A stretch of DNA of 64,000 nucleotides from Staphylotrichum longicolle (lineage: Eukaryota > Ascomycota > Sordariomycetes > Sordariales > Chaetomiaceae). Position 1 is the stretch's first letter, and each line of letters opens with the position of its first letter. The position numbers and the translations under genes are program-made. Shown in pieces: positions 53,991-64,000 of the stretch. The DNA is taken from positions 3,286,001-3,350,000 of the forward strand of contig JAHCVI010000002.1 of the NCBI GenBank assembly GCA_019096155.1, in the 5' to 3' direction. The notes under the pieces are model-generated. The model was given only the letters and a program-made list of their open reading frames with translations, was not told the DNA's origin and did no database searches.

Positions 53991-56900
53991 TGTGCTTTTG
54001 TGTCCTTTTGCTGAAGTCTGGATCCCTGTCTCATAATAACCACAAATCAACGTCCCACGACCATTTGCGGCAGTGTAATTAAATGCCACAGAGTGCTGTT
54101 AAAACATAAGTCAGCAGGGAGACCAAAGGTAATGTGGCAAATGCGGTGAGGGCAACCTTGATGCGTGCTGAGGGAAGTTAGGGTCTGAGTGTTTGCCAGG
54201 CAGCTGGGGACCGGGTACAGTGAGTTTCTGCGGCAAGGTCTGGGCCTCAAGTGTAGGCCGGGCTGGTAGAAAGTCCCAGGGCGAGGGATTAGTCGGCCTA
54301 CTCAGTGGCCTGATGGTCCAGCCGTGTGATGGGTGATTAAAGCCCCCCTTCAATGACCAGGAAGGGGTGGCGGCACGACCTCTGACGGGCCGAGCAGGAT
54401 TATCAGAAAAGAAAGCAGAGCAAAAAGCCAGAACAGGGGAGATCACGAAAGTGACGAGTCTCCAGGACAGGACCACAATTCAGTTATCAACCAAAACCCT
54501 GAGAAGCCAAGAGAGGGGTGGAGGGGTCGCGAGCGGGTGGGTGTGTAGCGCAGGATCCAGGATCCCACACACGCGGGAGGAGGGTGGGGGGATGGACGGC
54601 AGTAAGCGCTGGCGCTGTCGTGGGTCTGCTCTGATCTGGGCTCCCCTGATATCGCTCAGCAATGGGGAGACGGAAGGAGGAAAAAGATGCGGTGTGGAAC
54701 TGGAGACGGTGCAACGGTCGGGGAGGCGAGAAGCGGAGGAATTTGCCTCCTGATATTGATATTAAGAGACGGGAGAGGGCCTCGAGAGAGTGGGAAGACA
54801 CCGAGGGAAGAAAGTCGCAAGGTCTGAATGGGGCGGCGAGAAGTACATTCAAGTCCTCTCGATGGGCGACGAAGAGCAAGGGGGGGTTGCGCGAACCCTG
54901 TCAATCAAAAACTGTATTCCTTGTGCATGTACACTTGTACCTTTCTCACACCCGAACTGCTGGCATGAGTGGCGTAGTCATCCTCGCCGAGAGGGAGGAG
55001 ACGATGTTGGCCCAAAGTCATGTGGGCTTAGTGCACGAGAGCATGGCAAGGAGACGCAGGTCGATTGGGCGGGAAGATGCAGGTGGGAGATGGCAGACGG
55101 CAGATCGGACAGTTAGGCCAACCAGGGCACTGACTCACTCACGGAAAACGCATGCAGGAAGGAGAGACAGCAGCGGAAAGCCACTGACGGGCAAGGCGAG
55201 CCATGCAGCAGGGAGCGCAATGCGGTGCAGGAAGCTGCGATGCCCCGTTCGAGGCAGCCAGCGGCAGGAGCGAAGCGGTGCAACTGAATGCAAACGGGAA
55301 AAGCGCAGTGGGTCCCCGGCAGCAGGGCGGAAAGCTGGGTCCCACTTGCCCTCGACGGTCATCGCCTGGCGGGGCCTTCAGGTCCTGTCGCTTCCCTGCA
55401 GGGCGGCTGCTCCACTGCAGGTTACTGGAGCTGCGCCGCCATGCGCGCAAGCCAGCCCTGGACGCTGCATGCGGAGGTGCCCTATGAGCGACCAGAAGAT
55501 GCACTTTGAGGTGTCATTGGGCAGCAGACCCTCGACGCCCAGCGGAGGCTGTTGCTGCTTTTGGGGTTTTTCGAACGACGACGCAATCCACTGCTCGCAC
55601 TGATCCCCACGAGTCCCTGGGCGACTGCGGATCTGCAATATGGGCCAGGTGAAGAGCAAGATTGCAAACGAGAGAAGGATTTTTCTGTTTTAATGGCTTC
55701 CTATTTGTCTTATGACTGGGATGATGGGATCGGTACGAAGAAGCGGTTGAAAACGGCAAGTCGAGTCGCCACCTCGTGCCGAGCTCGGGCGGCGGCAACG
55801 GGAGTTCAACGGCGCGAGTGGAGCATGTCTCGGATGCCCTAATTGCGGACCGGAACACGGAGTATCAAGCCATGGTTTCCAGGTTGTTTCCAAACCGCGT
55901 CACGTCGGCCTCGCCACTGTACGTTCCGAGAGGACATGACCGTTTGGACGGCTGCCTTCTGCTATATTAACATCCCCGTGTCATGTCTCAGGCTCTCAGG
56001 CCCGCAGTTTTTGTGCGCCGACTGGCGGTCGATGATCCATGGCGGCGATCCCCCGGAAGCTAGGAGTCTTTTTGGGAAGGTCCATTTTTTCGAATCCTGA
56101 GGGGTGGGAAAAGGGTGGAGATCCACGAGGCCGAGACCTTGATAGACGCCACCAACGAACCGCTTACGCGCCTCGAGCCTGGCTGAGTGAGAAACATACC
56201 TCACCCGGTTATGAGTGCGTGTCGTGTGGTGTGTGCTAGCAGAACGACTCGGCCATTATCAACCCTCTTCCTTATGGCCAGCCGAGTGATAATGAGGGTT
56301 CGTTTCTTCTTTTCGGGGAACACAACATCCGGATTCCACTGCCTGATTCCCCGAACCCGGACGGAGTGTAGTGAGTGCGTGGAGAGACGCGGTTTCGTTT
56401 CTCATCCCGTCCATGCTCCTCGGCCAGGAAAGTACCCAACCAGCCAACAAGAAGTTGAGGTTGAACAGCCGCCGCCCCTGTTGTTTTATTCGTCCGCCGC
56501 CCAGGGTTGCCCCGCAGCGGCCTGGTCGGTATCATTTTGCTTTTTTTGATTGGCTAAAATACCAGCATTTTTGACCAATAAGCAGCTCTCCTCATCTGCA
56601 ACCATTGAACAAAAAACCCCTGATTTCCCCATCCGGCGGCTCCTTCCATGTCGAATTCGGCATGTTGCAGCTCTCCGAATATCATTTCTTCGTCTTGTCC
56701 TTGCAGAAAATCGTATCGTCAAGCGTCCTGGACACCATCTTTCCGCTCATTTTGACCCTGGCGCATGCATGCATGTCTCACCCGGCCATGCGAACCATCT
56801 GCAGAACGGCGCCGATTGCGAACGGGGAGGGTGTGCCGCGGGTCTGTGTTTCCGAGGGCACAGTTCAAACTCGGCAATGATCCAGTCAGTGGAATGGCAA

Positions 56901-59900
56901 CAATGTGGCTGCAGGTCTGTTCCCTGCAGAGCAAGACTGCAACCTGGCGTCTTCCTCAGATTGCAAGAAGGTAGCTGAAAAGCGTGTGAGTTGGCATTGT
57001 GCTAAGTGCTGGGTGAGCCTGCCGAGGACCAGGCAAGGCAGACTCAGCGAGGTCTGCAGCAAGAGACCGGGCAACTTTGCTGCCGGCTCGACCGACGGTG
57101 AAGCGGCTCCGATCGGGTGGGTTTCCTGCAGGACCGGCTGGTTGGGTCACCCAAAAGTGTGGCGAGTGCGTTGCCGAGGGCCGTTGCCAACCCAACTTCA
57201 CCCAACAAGCGTTTGCGAATCTGCACTCCGCCACAGCCCGGTTTTCTGGGTCGGTTTCTGGGCCAGGACCCCGGCACCGCTGAGGCTGGTAAACGTGGCA
57301 CCATAGCACTGAGCGTCGTCAACGGTTGCCTCCCATGAAATTCGCCATCTGAGGCGGGAATGCGCAACTGATTTGCGCAATGCCACAAGCTTGGATATTC
57401 GCGTTGCGTGCTGAGTATGTCTCGAGTGTGTGTAATGTCGAATGTCGAACAAAGCCACTGGCTTCAGAGGACTCAGATCCCTGTCTTGGCCCCGCGTTCC
57501 CGCCAAGCTTGGAGCGACAGGGGACCTGATCAGTCGCGCAGGGGTTTCGAGAACCTGATTGGCCAAGGGAACGACAGAGCAGCGGGCAGGATCGGCCTTC
57601 TTGGAGCCCTCCGACGGCGCCTCGTCTCTTCCAGCACCGTGACTCAAGCAGGACTGCGAATCTGAGGGTGTGCAGCAACCACGGCTTGCTTCAACCGTCG
57701 CCGAGCTCGGATGGCGCCGGTGTCGCTTTGGTATCAAGTGCCAATGCTGTTGGCGTCCATTTCCTGAGCTGAATACGACATCACTATAGCGAATGGCCTG
57801 TTCTTTCCCGTCGATGTCGTCCTCTCAGAGCCGATTTGTTCAGTTTCAGACAGCCCAAACTCGTCCGTCCAACCAAGCCAAAGACACGGTCTAGCAATCG
57901 CAATCCGGATTCCCGTTGTGCCGCCACAGTAACCGACCAACGGTCAACTGGCCCCAAGTCATGTGCTCAGCCCTGGACCACTCGTCGTCCCGTGTCCCCG
58001 ACCTGCATCGACAATCCGTCTTCATGCTCCAATGCGGCGCCGATATTGACTGCTGCAACAAACCGTCTGACACTCTTGATCTGCACACTCTCAGCCGGGC
58101 AGGCTCCTTTCTTCCCACTTCCCTCTATTCCTCCTGATGACCTGGTGCCTCTCTCAATGACGGCATTACTCACGTGTCCAATGGATCTCGACGCCGGATG
58201 TCTCCTGTCCGGGCTTCACCCTGCGACCCCTTAGAGATTCCGGACTTGCCTTTTGAACTTACTGATGGCTTCCCGTAGGCTCGACAATGTCATATGTACG
58301 TTGCATTATTCCCTGCCGGGAGGAGGACGGCAGCAGCCGGTGAGCCAGGGATAGTACGGTGAGATTTGGTCTAAAGAAACCCCCTCTTCCCTGCCCGAGT
58401 AAACCTCCCCACGAATCATCGCCAACTATTCATGTCTCTGTCTCGTGCCCAGCACACTAGCATGATGAGCGGACGCCCCGTCCCGTCAGAACCAGGTTCA
58501 TCATTCATGGTCCGGCCCGCCCAGTGTCCGACTGTGTAAGACACGGCAGGACGAGGATTCTTGATTGTCATCGTCGGCGGCCATTCTGCCCATTTCCGAC
58601 CGACAGCTTCCTTCATTTTCCGGCTTTGGTGAGACGAGCCTGCCTTCCTATTTCTGGGAGATCCAGTGACTTGAATTGCATGCAGGAGTCGCCCGCTGTG
58701 ATACAAAAGGGGGGAACTGCACCGGCCTATCGGCGCTCTGCATCGTGTTCCCTACACCCTCCTGTCCCAAAAGAGCAAGAACTGAGACGCGAGCCGTGAC
58801 GAAAACACGCGTGACTGGCCGTGTTTTCTGCAACCTACCCTTAGCTCGTCCCGCTTCTCGTGTCGAAAAGCAGCGAGGGCCGAGAAAGGTCGTCATCCAT
58901 GGTTTATGTCTCCCGTGTCTTACTCCCCACTCACAATGAAGACCGCTCCTACCACACTACCTGAGACTACTCAGTGTGCCTCAGCTGCAGTCACGACCAG
59001 TCACCATTGCAGAAGGCCGTTCTGGGGCACACACAGCTAGCATCTTTCTGCAAGTAACGGCAGGCTAAGACTCGACGAGCATCCTCCGTCCTGCATCCTG
59101 CAGGCGATGCGATATGATCTGCATCTTAGACGAACCACTCGGCACACCCATAGCTGGTGTGACCAAATCCCTCGCAGGTTGGGAGACCCGGGCTTCTGTT
59201 GACGGCAAGGGGGCAATGTCAACAAGAGGGGTTGTTGATCTTTTTTTCTTCATCACAGGGTGCCTCCTATGTGATTGCCAGAAAGCCAGTGCCGTGCGAG
59301 TGATCTCGCTACCCCCCAGCCAGTCTGAGCCGGCCGTTCCGAAGCATGGGAAATGTGACCACACGCTGCCGACAGGAGGCAATCCTCTTCACGTCGCCGA
59401 GCACGACACAGCCATCAGAGACACCACGCGAAAGCGCATCCCAGCGAACGATCTAGTCCAAGAAAACAAAGTCAGAGCAGTCGCCAAACCTGAAATCGAA
59501 ACGCCTTACTAGACACACTAACTGTTAGCCATTAACCTTGTCCCTTCCCTTGAACGATGACTTGAACCATCACAAAAAAAAAAGAAAATTGAGACTAGAC
59601 TCGAGTAAGATGGGGTATGGTATGGTTACAGTGCCCGCAAGACCCGTCGTTCCCTCCTTTATATCCCGTAGTGCTATCCCCACGACCAGCTACCCCTGCA
59701 GACCGAAAGGAAAATCAGGGTTAAGAAGCGGAACAAGAGACAAAGGAGAAGTACTCGGTAGCAAACGGAGCCTTAGGATATCCGCCAAAAGACAGCGAGA
59801 TTACGGTAGGAAGACTTGGGAGGTGACTAGCCCTGCCAGCCTCATCCACGTCGCATCCGCATCTCGAACCCCAGGGCCCATCGAGAGATTTCCCAGAGAC

Positions 59901-59942
59901 CAAACCAGGAAATCGTTGGCGGTTCAATGATACCCCCCCGCC
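53991..59942. promoter_or_regulatory. 6-kb gene-poor region upstream of the large protein
   Basis: Separates the start of the large disordered protein from the stop of the Tho1-like gene. Open frames up to 313 codons (54662-55603, +) occur, but all lack domains, have Arg/Ser/Gly-biased composition and overlap equally good frames on the other strand. I find no tRNA, transposon remnant or spliced gene. Stretches such as 56540-56720 look leader-like (TTC/CC-rich). It could be a long promoter or 5' leader, or non-coding transcription units. Confidence 0.45.
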
Positions 59943-61063
59943 TTAAGAAGAAGCAGCAGTAGCGAACCTCTTCGCCCGCGCCTCCATCTTGGCCTTCTCC
60001 GCTGGATCCACCGCAGGCTTAGCGGCCCCCTTATCCCCTCCCTTCTGCGCGTTGCCTCCCCTCCCGCCGCCGCCTTGCCTCCTCCCGCCCTGGCCCCTCC
60101 CACCCCTCTGCTGCTGCTGCTGCTGCTGCTGCTGTTGGTTCCTCCCGCCGCCGGCGCCGCCACGATTCGCCCTCTTATTCCCGCGCCCGCTCTCCTCCTC
60201 CTTGGCGGCGCTTTCACCGCCCTCCCCGGCGCCGGCCGCCGCGCCCCGGCCGCGCTTGCGAGGCCTGTCCGGCAGCGCGCTGTCCAGCGCCGAGACCTGC
60301 TCGTTAGCCAGGCCGAAGCGGGACGCGCGCGCGGCCTTCTTGGCGGCGTCGTCCGTCGGCGCCTCCTTCTCGTCGCCGCCGGCGGCCGGGGTGATGCCGA
60401 AGCGGGCGGCGCGGGCGGCGCGCTTCTCGGCTTCGCTCTTGGCGTTGGTCGGCGGCAGGTTCTGGGTGAAGGCTGGCTTGGCGGGTTCTTCGGCGGCGGG
60501 CTTGGCCTCCTCCGCGGCGGCAGGCTTAGGCTCTTCGGTAGTGGCTTCGGCCGTGGTGGCGGCTGGCTCGTCGGCCTTGGTGGTCTCTGCGGGCGCGGCT
60601 TGTGCCTTGGCTGCGGTGGCGGTGGCGGTGTCCTCCTTGGTCGCTGGGAGATCGTCGTCTTCATAGTCAATCTCGTCCTCGGCGGCGGCGGGCTTCGAGT
60701 CTGGACACGGCGAGCAGGTTAGTGCGTTGTGGTCTTTAGGTGGCGACTGCCGGGATGAATTGCAGCGCGTGGAATCCTTGACGACCCGTCCTCGGCTCCC
60801 AGAGAGTTGGCTTGTCGGGAGATGGCCGCTGATAGATGGAAAATGGCGAATAACAAGTACCATCTCTCTCTGGCGCCCAGGGGAATGCAAAGTCGCCGCC
60901 AGGAAGCAAGGAGTTACGTACCAACTTGGGCCTCGGGCGCCTTCTGCTTGTCGTTCTCGGTGAGACGGGCAATCAGATCAGCCTTGTTGCCGGTATGGGG
61001 GAGGCCCCGCTCCGTGAGCAGCTTCTTCAGCTCCGGGACCTTCATCGAGTTGTAGTCGGCCAT
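59943..61063 (-). CDS. THO1: SAP-domain RNP protein, Tho1/SARNP-like
   Basis: Nuclear RNA-binding protein linked to mRNP assembly and export. Exons 61063..60922 and 60700..59943 give 299 residues. The SAP domain lies at the N-terminus (MKVPELKKLLTERGLPHTGNKADLIARL). An Ala/Glu/Lys/Thr-rich linker follows, then two copies of the Tho1/MOS11 motif: AEKRAARAARFGI and AAKKAARASRFGL. A Lys/Arg-rich segment (PDRPRKRGRG) and an RGG-like Gly/Arg region with a Gln run come next, and the end is KMEARAKRFATAASS, a third partial copy of the motif. The only intron is long (221 nt) and follows the SAP domain. Confidence 0.9.
60106..60135 (-). repeat. CAG/CTG trinucleotide repeat encoding a Gln run
   Basis: About ten CTG units on the plus strand encode a ten-residue glutamine run in the Tho1-like protein, just before RGGRGQGGRR. 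Pure trinucleotide repeats of this type are prone to length change. Confidence 0.9.
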
Positions 61064-62029
61064 GGCGAGGACGATTGCGCTGGGTCGCAGCGCTTGAGAG
61101 GGGAGACGTGAAGCGAAGCCTTGTGATTGAAGTCTTGCGCAATGCTTGAAAATGTCGAATTGGAGTCAGCGACGTTTGGTGATGTCAAGATTCGATGCGA
61201 GCAACGGTGGTAGGCTGAGGTCAAGCGGTTCTTTTGTGGAAGAAAGTAGCTGGCGCGGGAAACGCGTCGTTGCATCACACAGCCCACAGCTTGATTTGCG
61301 GACAGGGGTGTGCTTGATTACGCCCCGGTTTATCGAGGATCATTGTAGCGCGTCATTCAGCAACAAGACAATACCAAAAGTGATCCCTATTCTTGTACCC
61401 AACAATACCAGAAAGCCACTCTCTCAATGCATCACCTACCTAACATGAACATGTTGACTCCTTCATTCCTATTGAGAAATGCAGAATGATGATTTAATGT
61501 CTATTCAACCTGATTAACACTGAACTGTACTACTGCCTCCCCTTCTCGCTGGGCACACTTCTCCGCATTCGGAAATGCATGTATCCGTGGAGCTTGAGTA
61601 CTCCGTATAGTAAGCGATATACTCCGTCGTAACCATCCCATCGAGAGCACTGCACAATGCAAAAGTACAAATGTGATGCCCACATGTTTGCGTTGTAAAT
61701 GAAAGAGTAATTAAAACATGATTCTGCGGTCTCCCATGCGCCTAGGAAAACCCCCCACAAACAATCCGCTATGCAACCGATCAAGCAACTCTATCGCCGC
61801 AACTGGGTATAATAAGGGAGTGGAAGCTGACAAAAAAAGGAAACGAAAATGAGAGAGGAAGCAAAATGACAGCAAAGAAACCCAAAATAAACTCCCATCC
61901 AAATCCAGTCCGTCATGGCCTCATCTCCTCCTCCTCCCCCCCCCCCCCCTCCTCCTTCTCATCAAATCCGCGGCCATAACCTTTGACCCACAATACTCCC
62001 CTCAACCTGCCCCTCTCACACCCCCCCGC
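61064..62029. promoter_or_regulatory. Tho1-like promoter and 3' flank of the last gene
   Basis: About 970 bases between two minus-strand genes. The stretch at 61380-61900 is AT-richer than the rest of the window, and a run of about 14 C lies at 61935-61948. No gene was recognised. Confidence 0.5.
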
Positions 62030-63974
62030 CTAACCCATCATCAACCCCGACACCTCCGTCGACAGCAGCCTCATAATCCACTCGGCCTGCTGCACGCTCT
62101 TGCACTGGAAGCACCACTTGGTCCTTGCCGGCGACCGCACCGCTCCTCGGCGCGACCCCGACCCGCCCCTCCTCGTCCCTCAGGTTCTCCCAGACGCTGC
62201 ACATGACGCCCTTGGTGCCCAGCATGCTGAAGCACTTGGACCCGAGCACGGCGTCCAACAAAATCAGTGGCGCGTCCCCGCCGCTCTTCTTGGTCGCGTG
62301 CGTGACGATGACGCGCTTCTCCAGGCCGTGGTACAGCGGCAGCTCTTGGCGTACCCCGGGCGGCGGTCGGCTGATGTGCAGGATGCAGTCGCCCTTGTCG
62401 AGCCAGCGGTTGTTTTGGACGTTGAGGTGGCAGCGAATCTCGAGCGGCTGGTCCGGGGAGAAGGGCTTGGCCAGGCCGTAGCTCCAGCGGCTCTGGCTGC
62501 CCGAGTTGGAGAGGGAGATGGAGGCGCTGCGGGGCGGCGTGGAGGAGCCCGAGCCCGAGCCCGAGCCTGACCCGGAGCTGGATGTGTACAGGCTGCCGCC
62601 GCCGGGGCCGGGCGCCGAGCTGGGCCGGCGTTTGTCGAGCGTGGATTCGTCAATGTTGTACGATGTGTTGTTGCCGCCGCCCATCAGCCGCCGGAGGAAA
62701 CTACTCGCAGAGACGGTGGTCGAGACGCTGCCCTGGGATACGCTGGGCGCGCGTGTGGACGCGCGGTAGCTGTTCTTGCGCCCGAACCAGCTCCGTCGTC
62801 GGCTCGAGGTGTCGTCATCCTGGCTCCCCTCTCCCGGCACGCCCTCCATCTGACCGAATGATCGGAACCGTGCCTCCTCGCTGAGCTGGATATATCTCGC
62901 ATTATTGAGCCGACTGGTGTGGACCGCCTCGTAGAGATCCTTTGCCTCTGTCTGTGATGCCGCGCGGAAACGGAACATGCTAGCCTCAATCTTCAACCGT
63001 GCCTCTGGGGACGCCGGGCTGCGGACCTCGAGGTCAAGCGCAGTACTGCGGCGGATCATGACGACCGGCGTCAAGACAAGCGCGACAAGCGGCACAATGG
63101 TGCCTGCATCCTTGTTGCTGTTGTCGACCTCAGATGTCCCCGACGACTGCAGCGGGTATGCCTGTCGATTGGAATTCTGCTCGCTGAGATGGTGCACCTC
63201 CATGCAGCCGGGGTGAAGAACGATAGAAGCGGGCTGGCCATTGTTGATGTCCCTCCAGATCCCCTTCCTACTGGACCAGTATGAGACGGACGCCACGAAC
63301 TTCTGCGTCGGCCGCTCTGTGTTTGAACTTTCTTGGCCCTTAGGCTCAACTTGAGAAGCCGAATTGGATGGTGTGATACTATTCTCCGAAACAACCGACT
63401 CCACATGGGCGACCTGAGGCACCTTGATGCTGTAGCCGGGGATTGTGTCGGGCACCTCGTCGTCATCGAGATCATCGCTGGAAGTCTGCGACGACTCGGA
63501 ATCATCGTCGCTCATTGAGCTCGCGCTGTCGGATGAGACATCGGACGGGTGATATTCGTGCTTGAGTGGAGATGACATGCGGCGCTTGAGTCGCGCGGCA
63601 GGGTCCGCAGGAGGAGCGAGCAAGCCAGGACTCTTGGGACCAAGCGAGCGATGGATTGGCGGGGGAGGGGCCCCATCCTCCCGGTAGGGTGTGGTGTTGG
63701 GAGGCGGCTTCACAATTCTAGGAGGTTCACTGGAGGGGACCTCCCAGGAAGTCCTTCTCGCACCCTGCTGCATGTAGCCTTGCGTCTTGCGCTCCCTGGT
63801 AAGCGTGCTGTCAGAGGAGGTCTCAGTAGCAGTGTCATCCTGCTGCGTGTAAAACCGGGGCGGCGTCTTGGGTCTCTCAGTGTCCGAAGATCCCAAGCTC
63901 GAGATGCTGAGCTTGCGCTCGCCGACCGGAACATCCGAGCTAGAGGGCTTGGGCGATGTGGACTCGAGAACCAT
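62030..63974 (-). CDS. Protein with PH-like domains, frame broken near the C-terminus
   Basis: About 645 residues, Ser/Pro-rich and acidic in the first ~200. A first folded part (FVASVSYWSSRKGIWRDIN, then VPLVALVLTPVVMIRRSTA, SMFRFRAASQTEAKDLYEAV) looks like a PH domain. After a Ser/Gly-rich linker, a second part resembles a PH/RanBD-type fold: EIRCHLNVQNNRWLDKGDC, RVIVTHATKKSGG, FSMLGTKGVMCSVWEN. The main frame then runs into a Val/Gly-rich tail to 62016. One base further on, another frame reads TKWCFQCKSVQQAEWIMRLL and stops at 62030-62032, which fits the closing helix of a PH domain far better. The likely shift is near 62117-62130. Function is unknown. The start lies 26 bases from the window edge, so an upstream exon cannot be excluded. 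Confidence 0.7.
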
Positions 63975-64000
63975 ACTTGTCGGTCTCTTTCTTGTTGCGG

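Noticed and set aside
54662..55603. 313-codon plus-strand ORF in the gene-poor region
   Set aside because: Arg/Ser/Gly-biased, no domain, no plausible splice continuation, and overlapped by comparable frames on the minus strand.

Overview
This is a GC-rich filamentous ascomycete segment, most likely a Sordariomycete and probably Sordariales. The basis is short introns (about 50-120 nt) with GTRNGT donors and CTRAC-type branch points, the gene content (LaeA-like methyltransferase, SAT4/rhodopsin-type membrane protein, Pff1 vacuolar protease, bL31m, DCR2, secreted berberine-bridge-type oxidase), and long disordered regulators. There are no rRNA genes, convincing tRNAs, CRISPR arrays, transposons or RIP-type AT-rich tracts. 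The exon coordinates were worked out by hand from splice sites and reading-frame continuity, and most predicted CDSs close in frame.

Layout. 0.5-6 kb: sterol O-acyltransferase (-), then a divergent LaeA-like methyltransferase (+) with a 13-nt microexon. 7.7-13.5 kb: Ser/Thr kinase (+), convergent with HSP90 (-). 14.6-19.5 kb: aquaporin (-), FKBP12 prolyl isomerase (+), a flavin-reductase-domain protein (-) with an apparent frameshift, and mitochondrial ribosomal protein bL31m (+). 19.7-26.7 kb: retromer VPS5 (-), TFIID/SAGA TAF5 (-), and a divergent Mediator MED11-like gene (+). 27-36.8 kb: a small secreted protein (-), vacuolar protease Pff1 (-), the branchpoint-binding splicing factor (-), and a broken ORF (+). 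36.8-45.2 kb: URE2-like glutathione transferase (-), secreted FAD-linked oxidase (-), SAT4-type membrane protein (+) with a broken tail. 46-54 kb: DCR2-type phosphoesterase (-) and a 1,552-residue disordered protein ending in a degenerate methyltransferase domain (-). 54-60 kb: the largest gene-poor stretch. 60-64 kb: SAP-domain Tho1-like RNP protein (-) and a PH-like-domain protein (-) whose last codons lie in another frame.

The content is mainly housekeeping: lipid storage, chaperones, retromer, transcription initiation (TAF5 and MED11 as a divergent pair), splicing, mRNP assembly and vacuolar proteolysis. I found no coherent accessory or defence system and no biosynthetic cluster. The points most worth a second look are the microexons that split key motifs, a degenerate methyltransferase on a giant disordered protein, an odd intron in the splicing-factor gene itself, an alternative TAF5 N-terminus, and a set of one-base frame breaks in GC-rich tracts that look more like consensus errors than biology.
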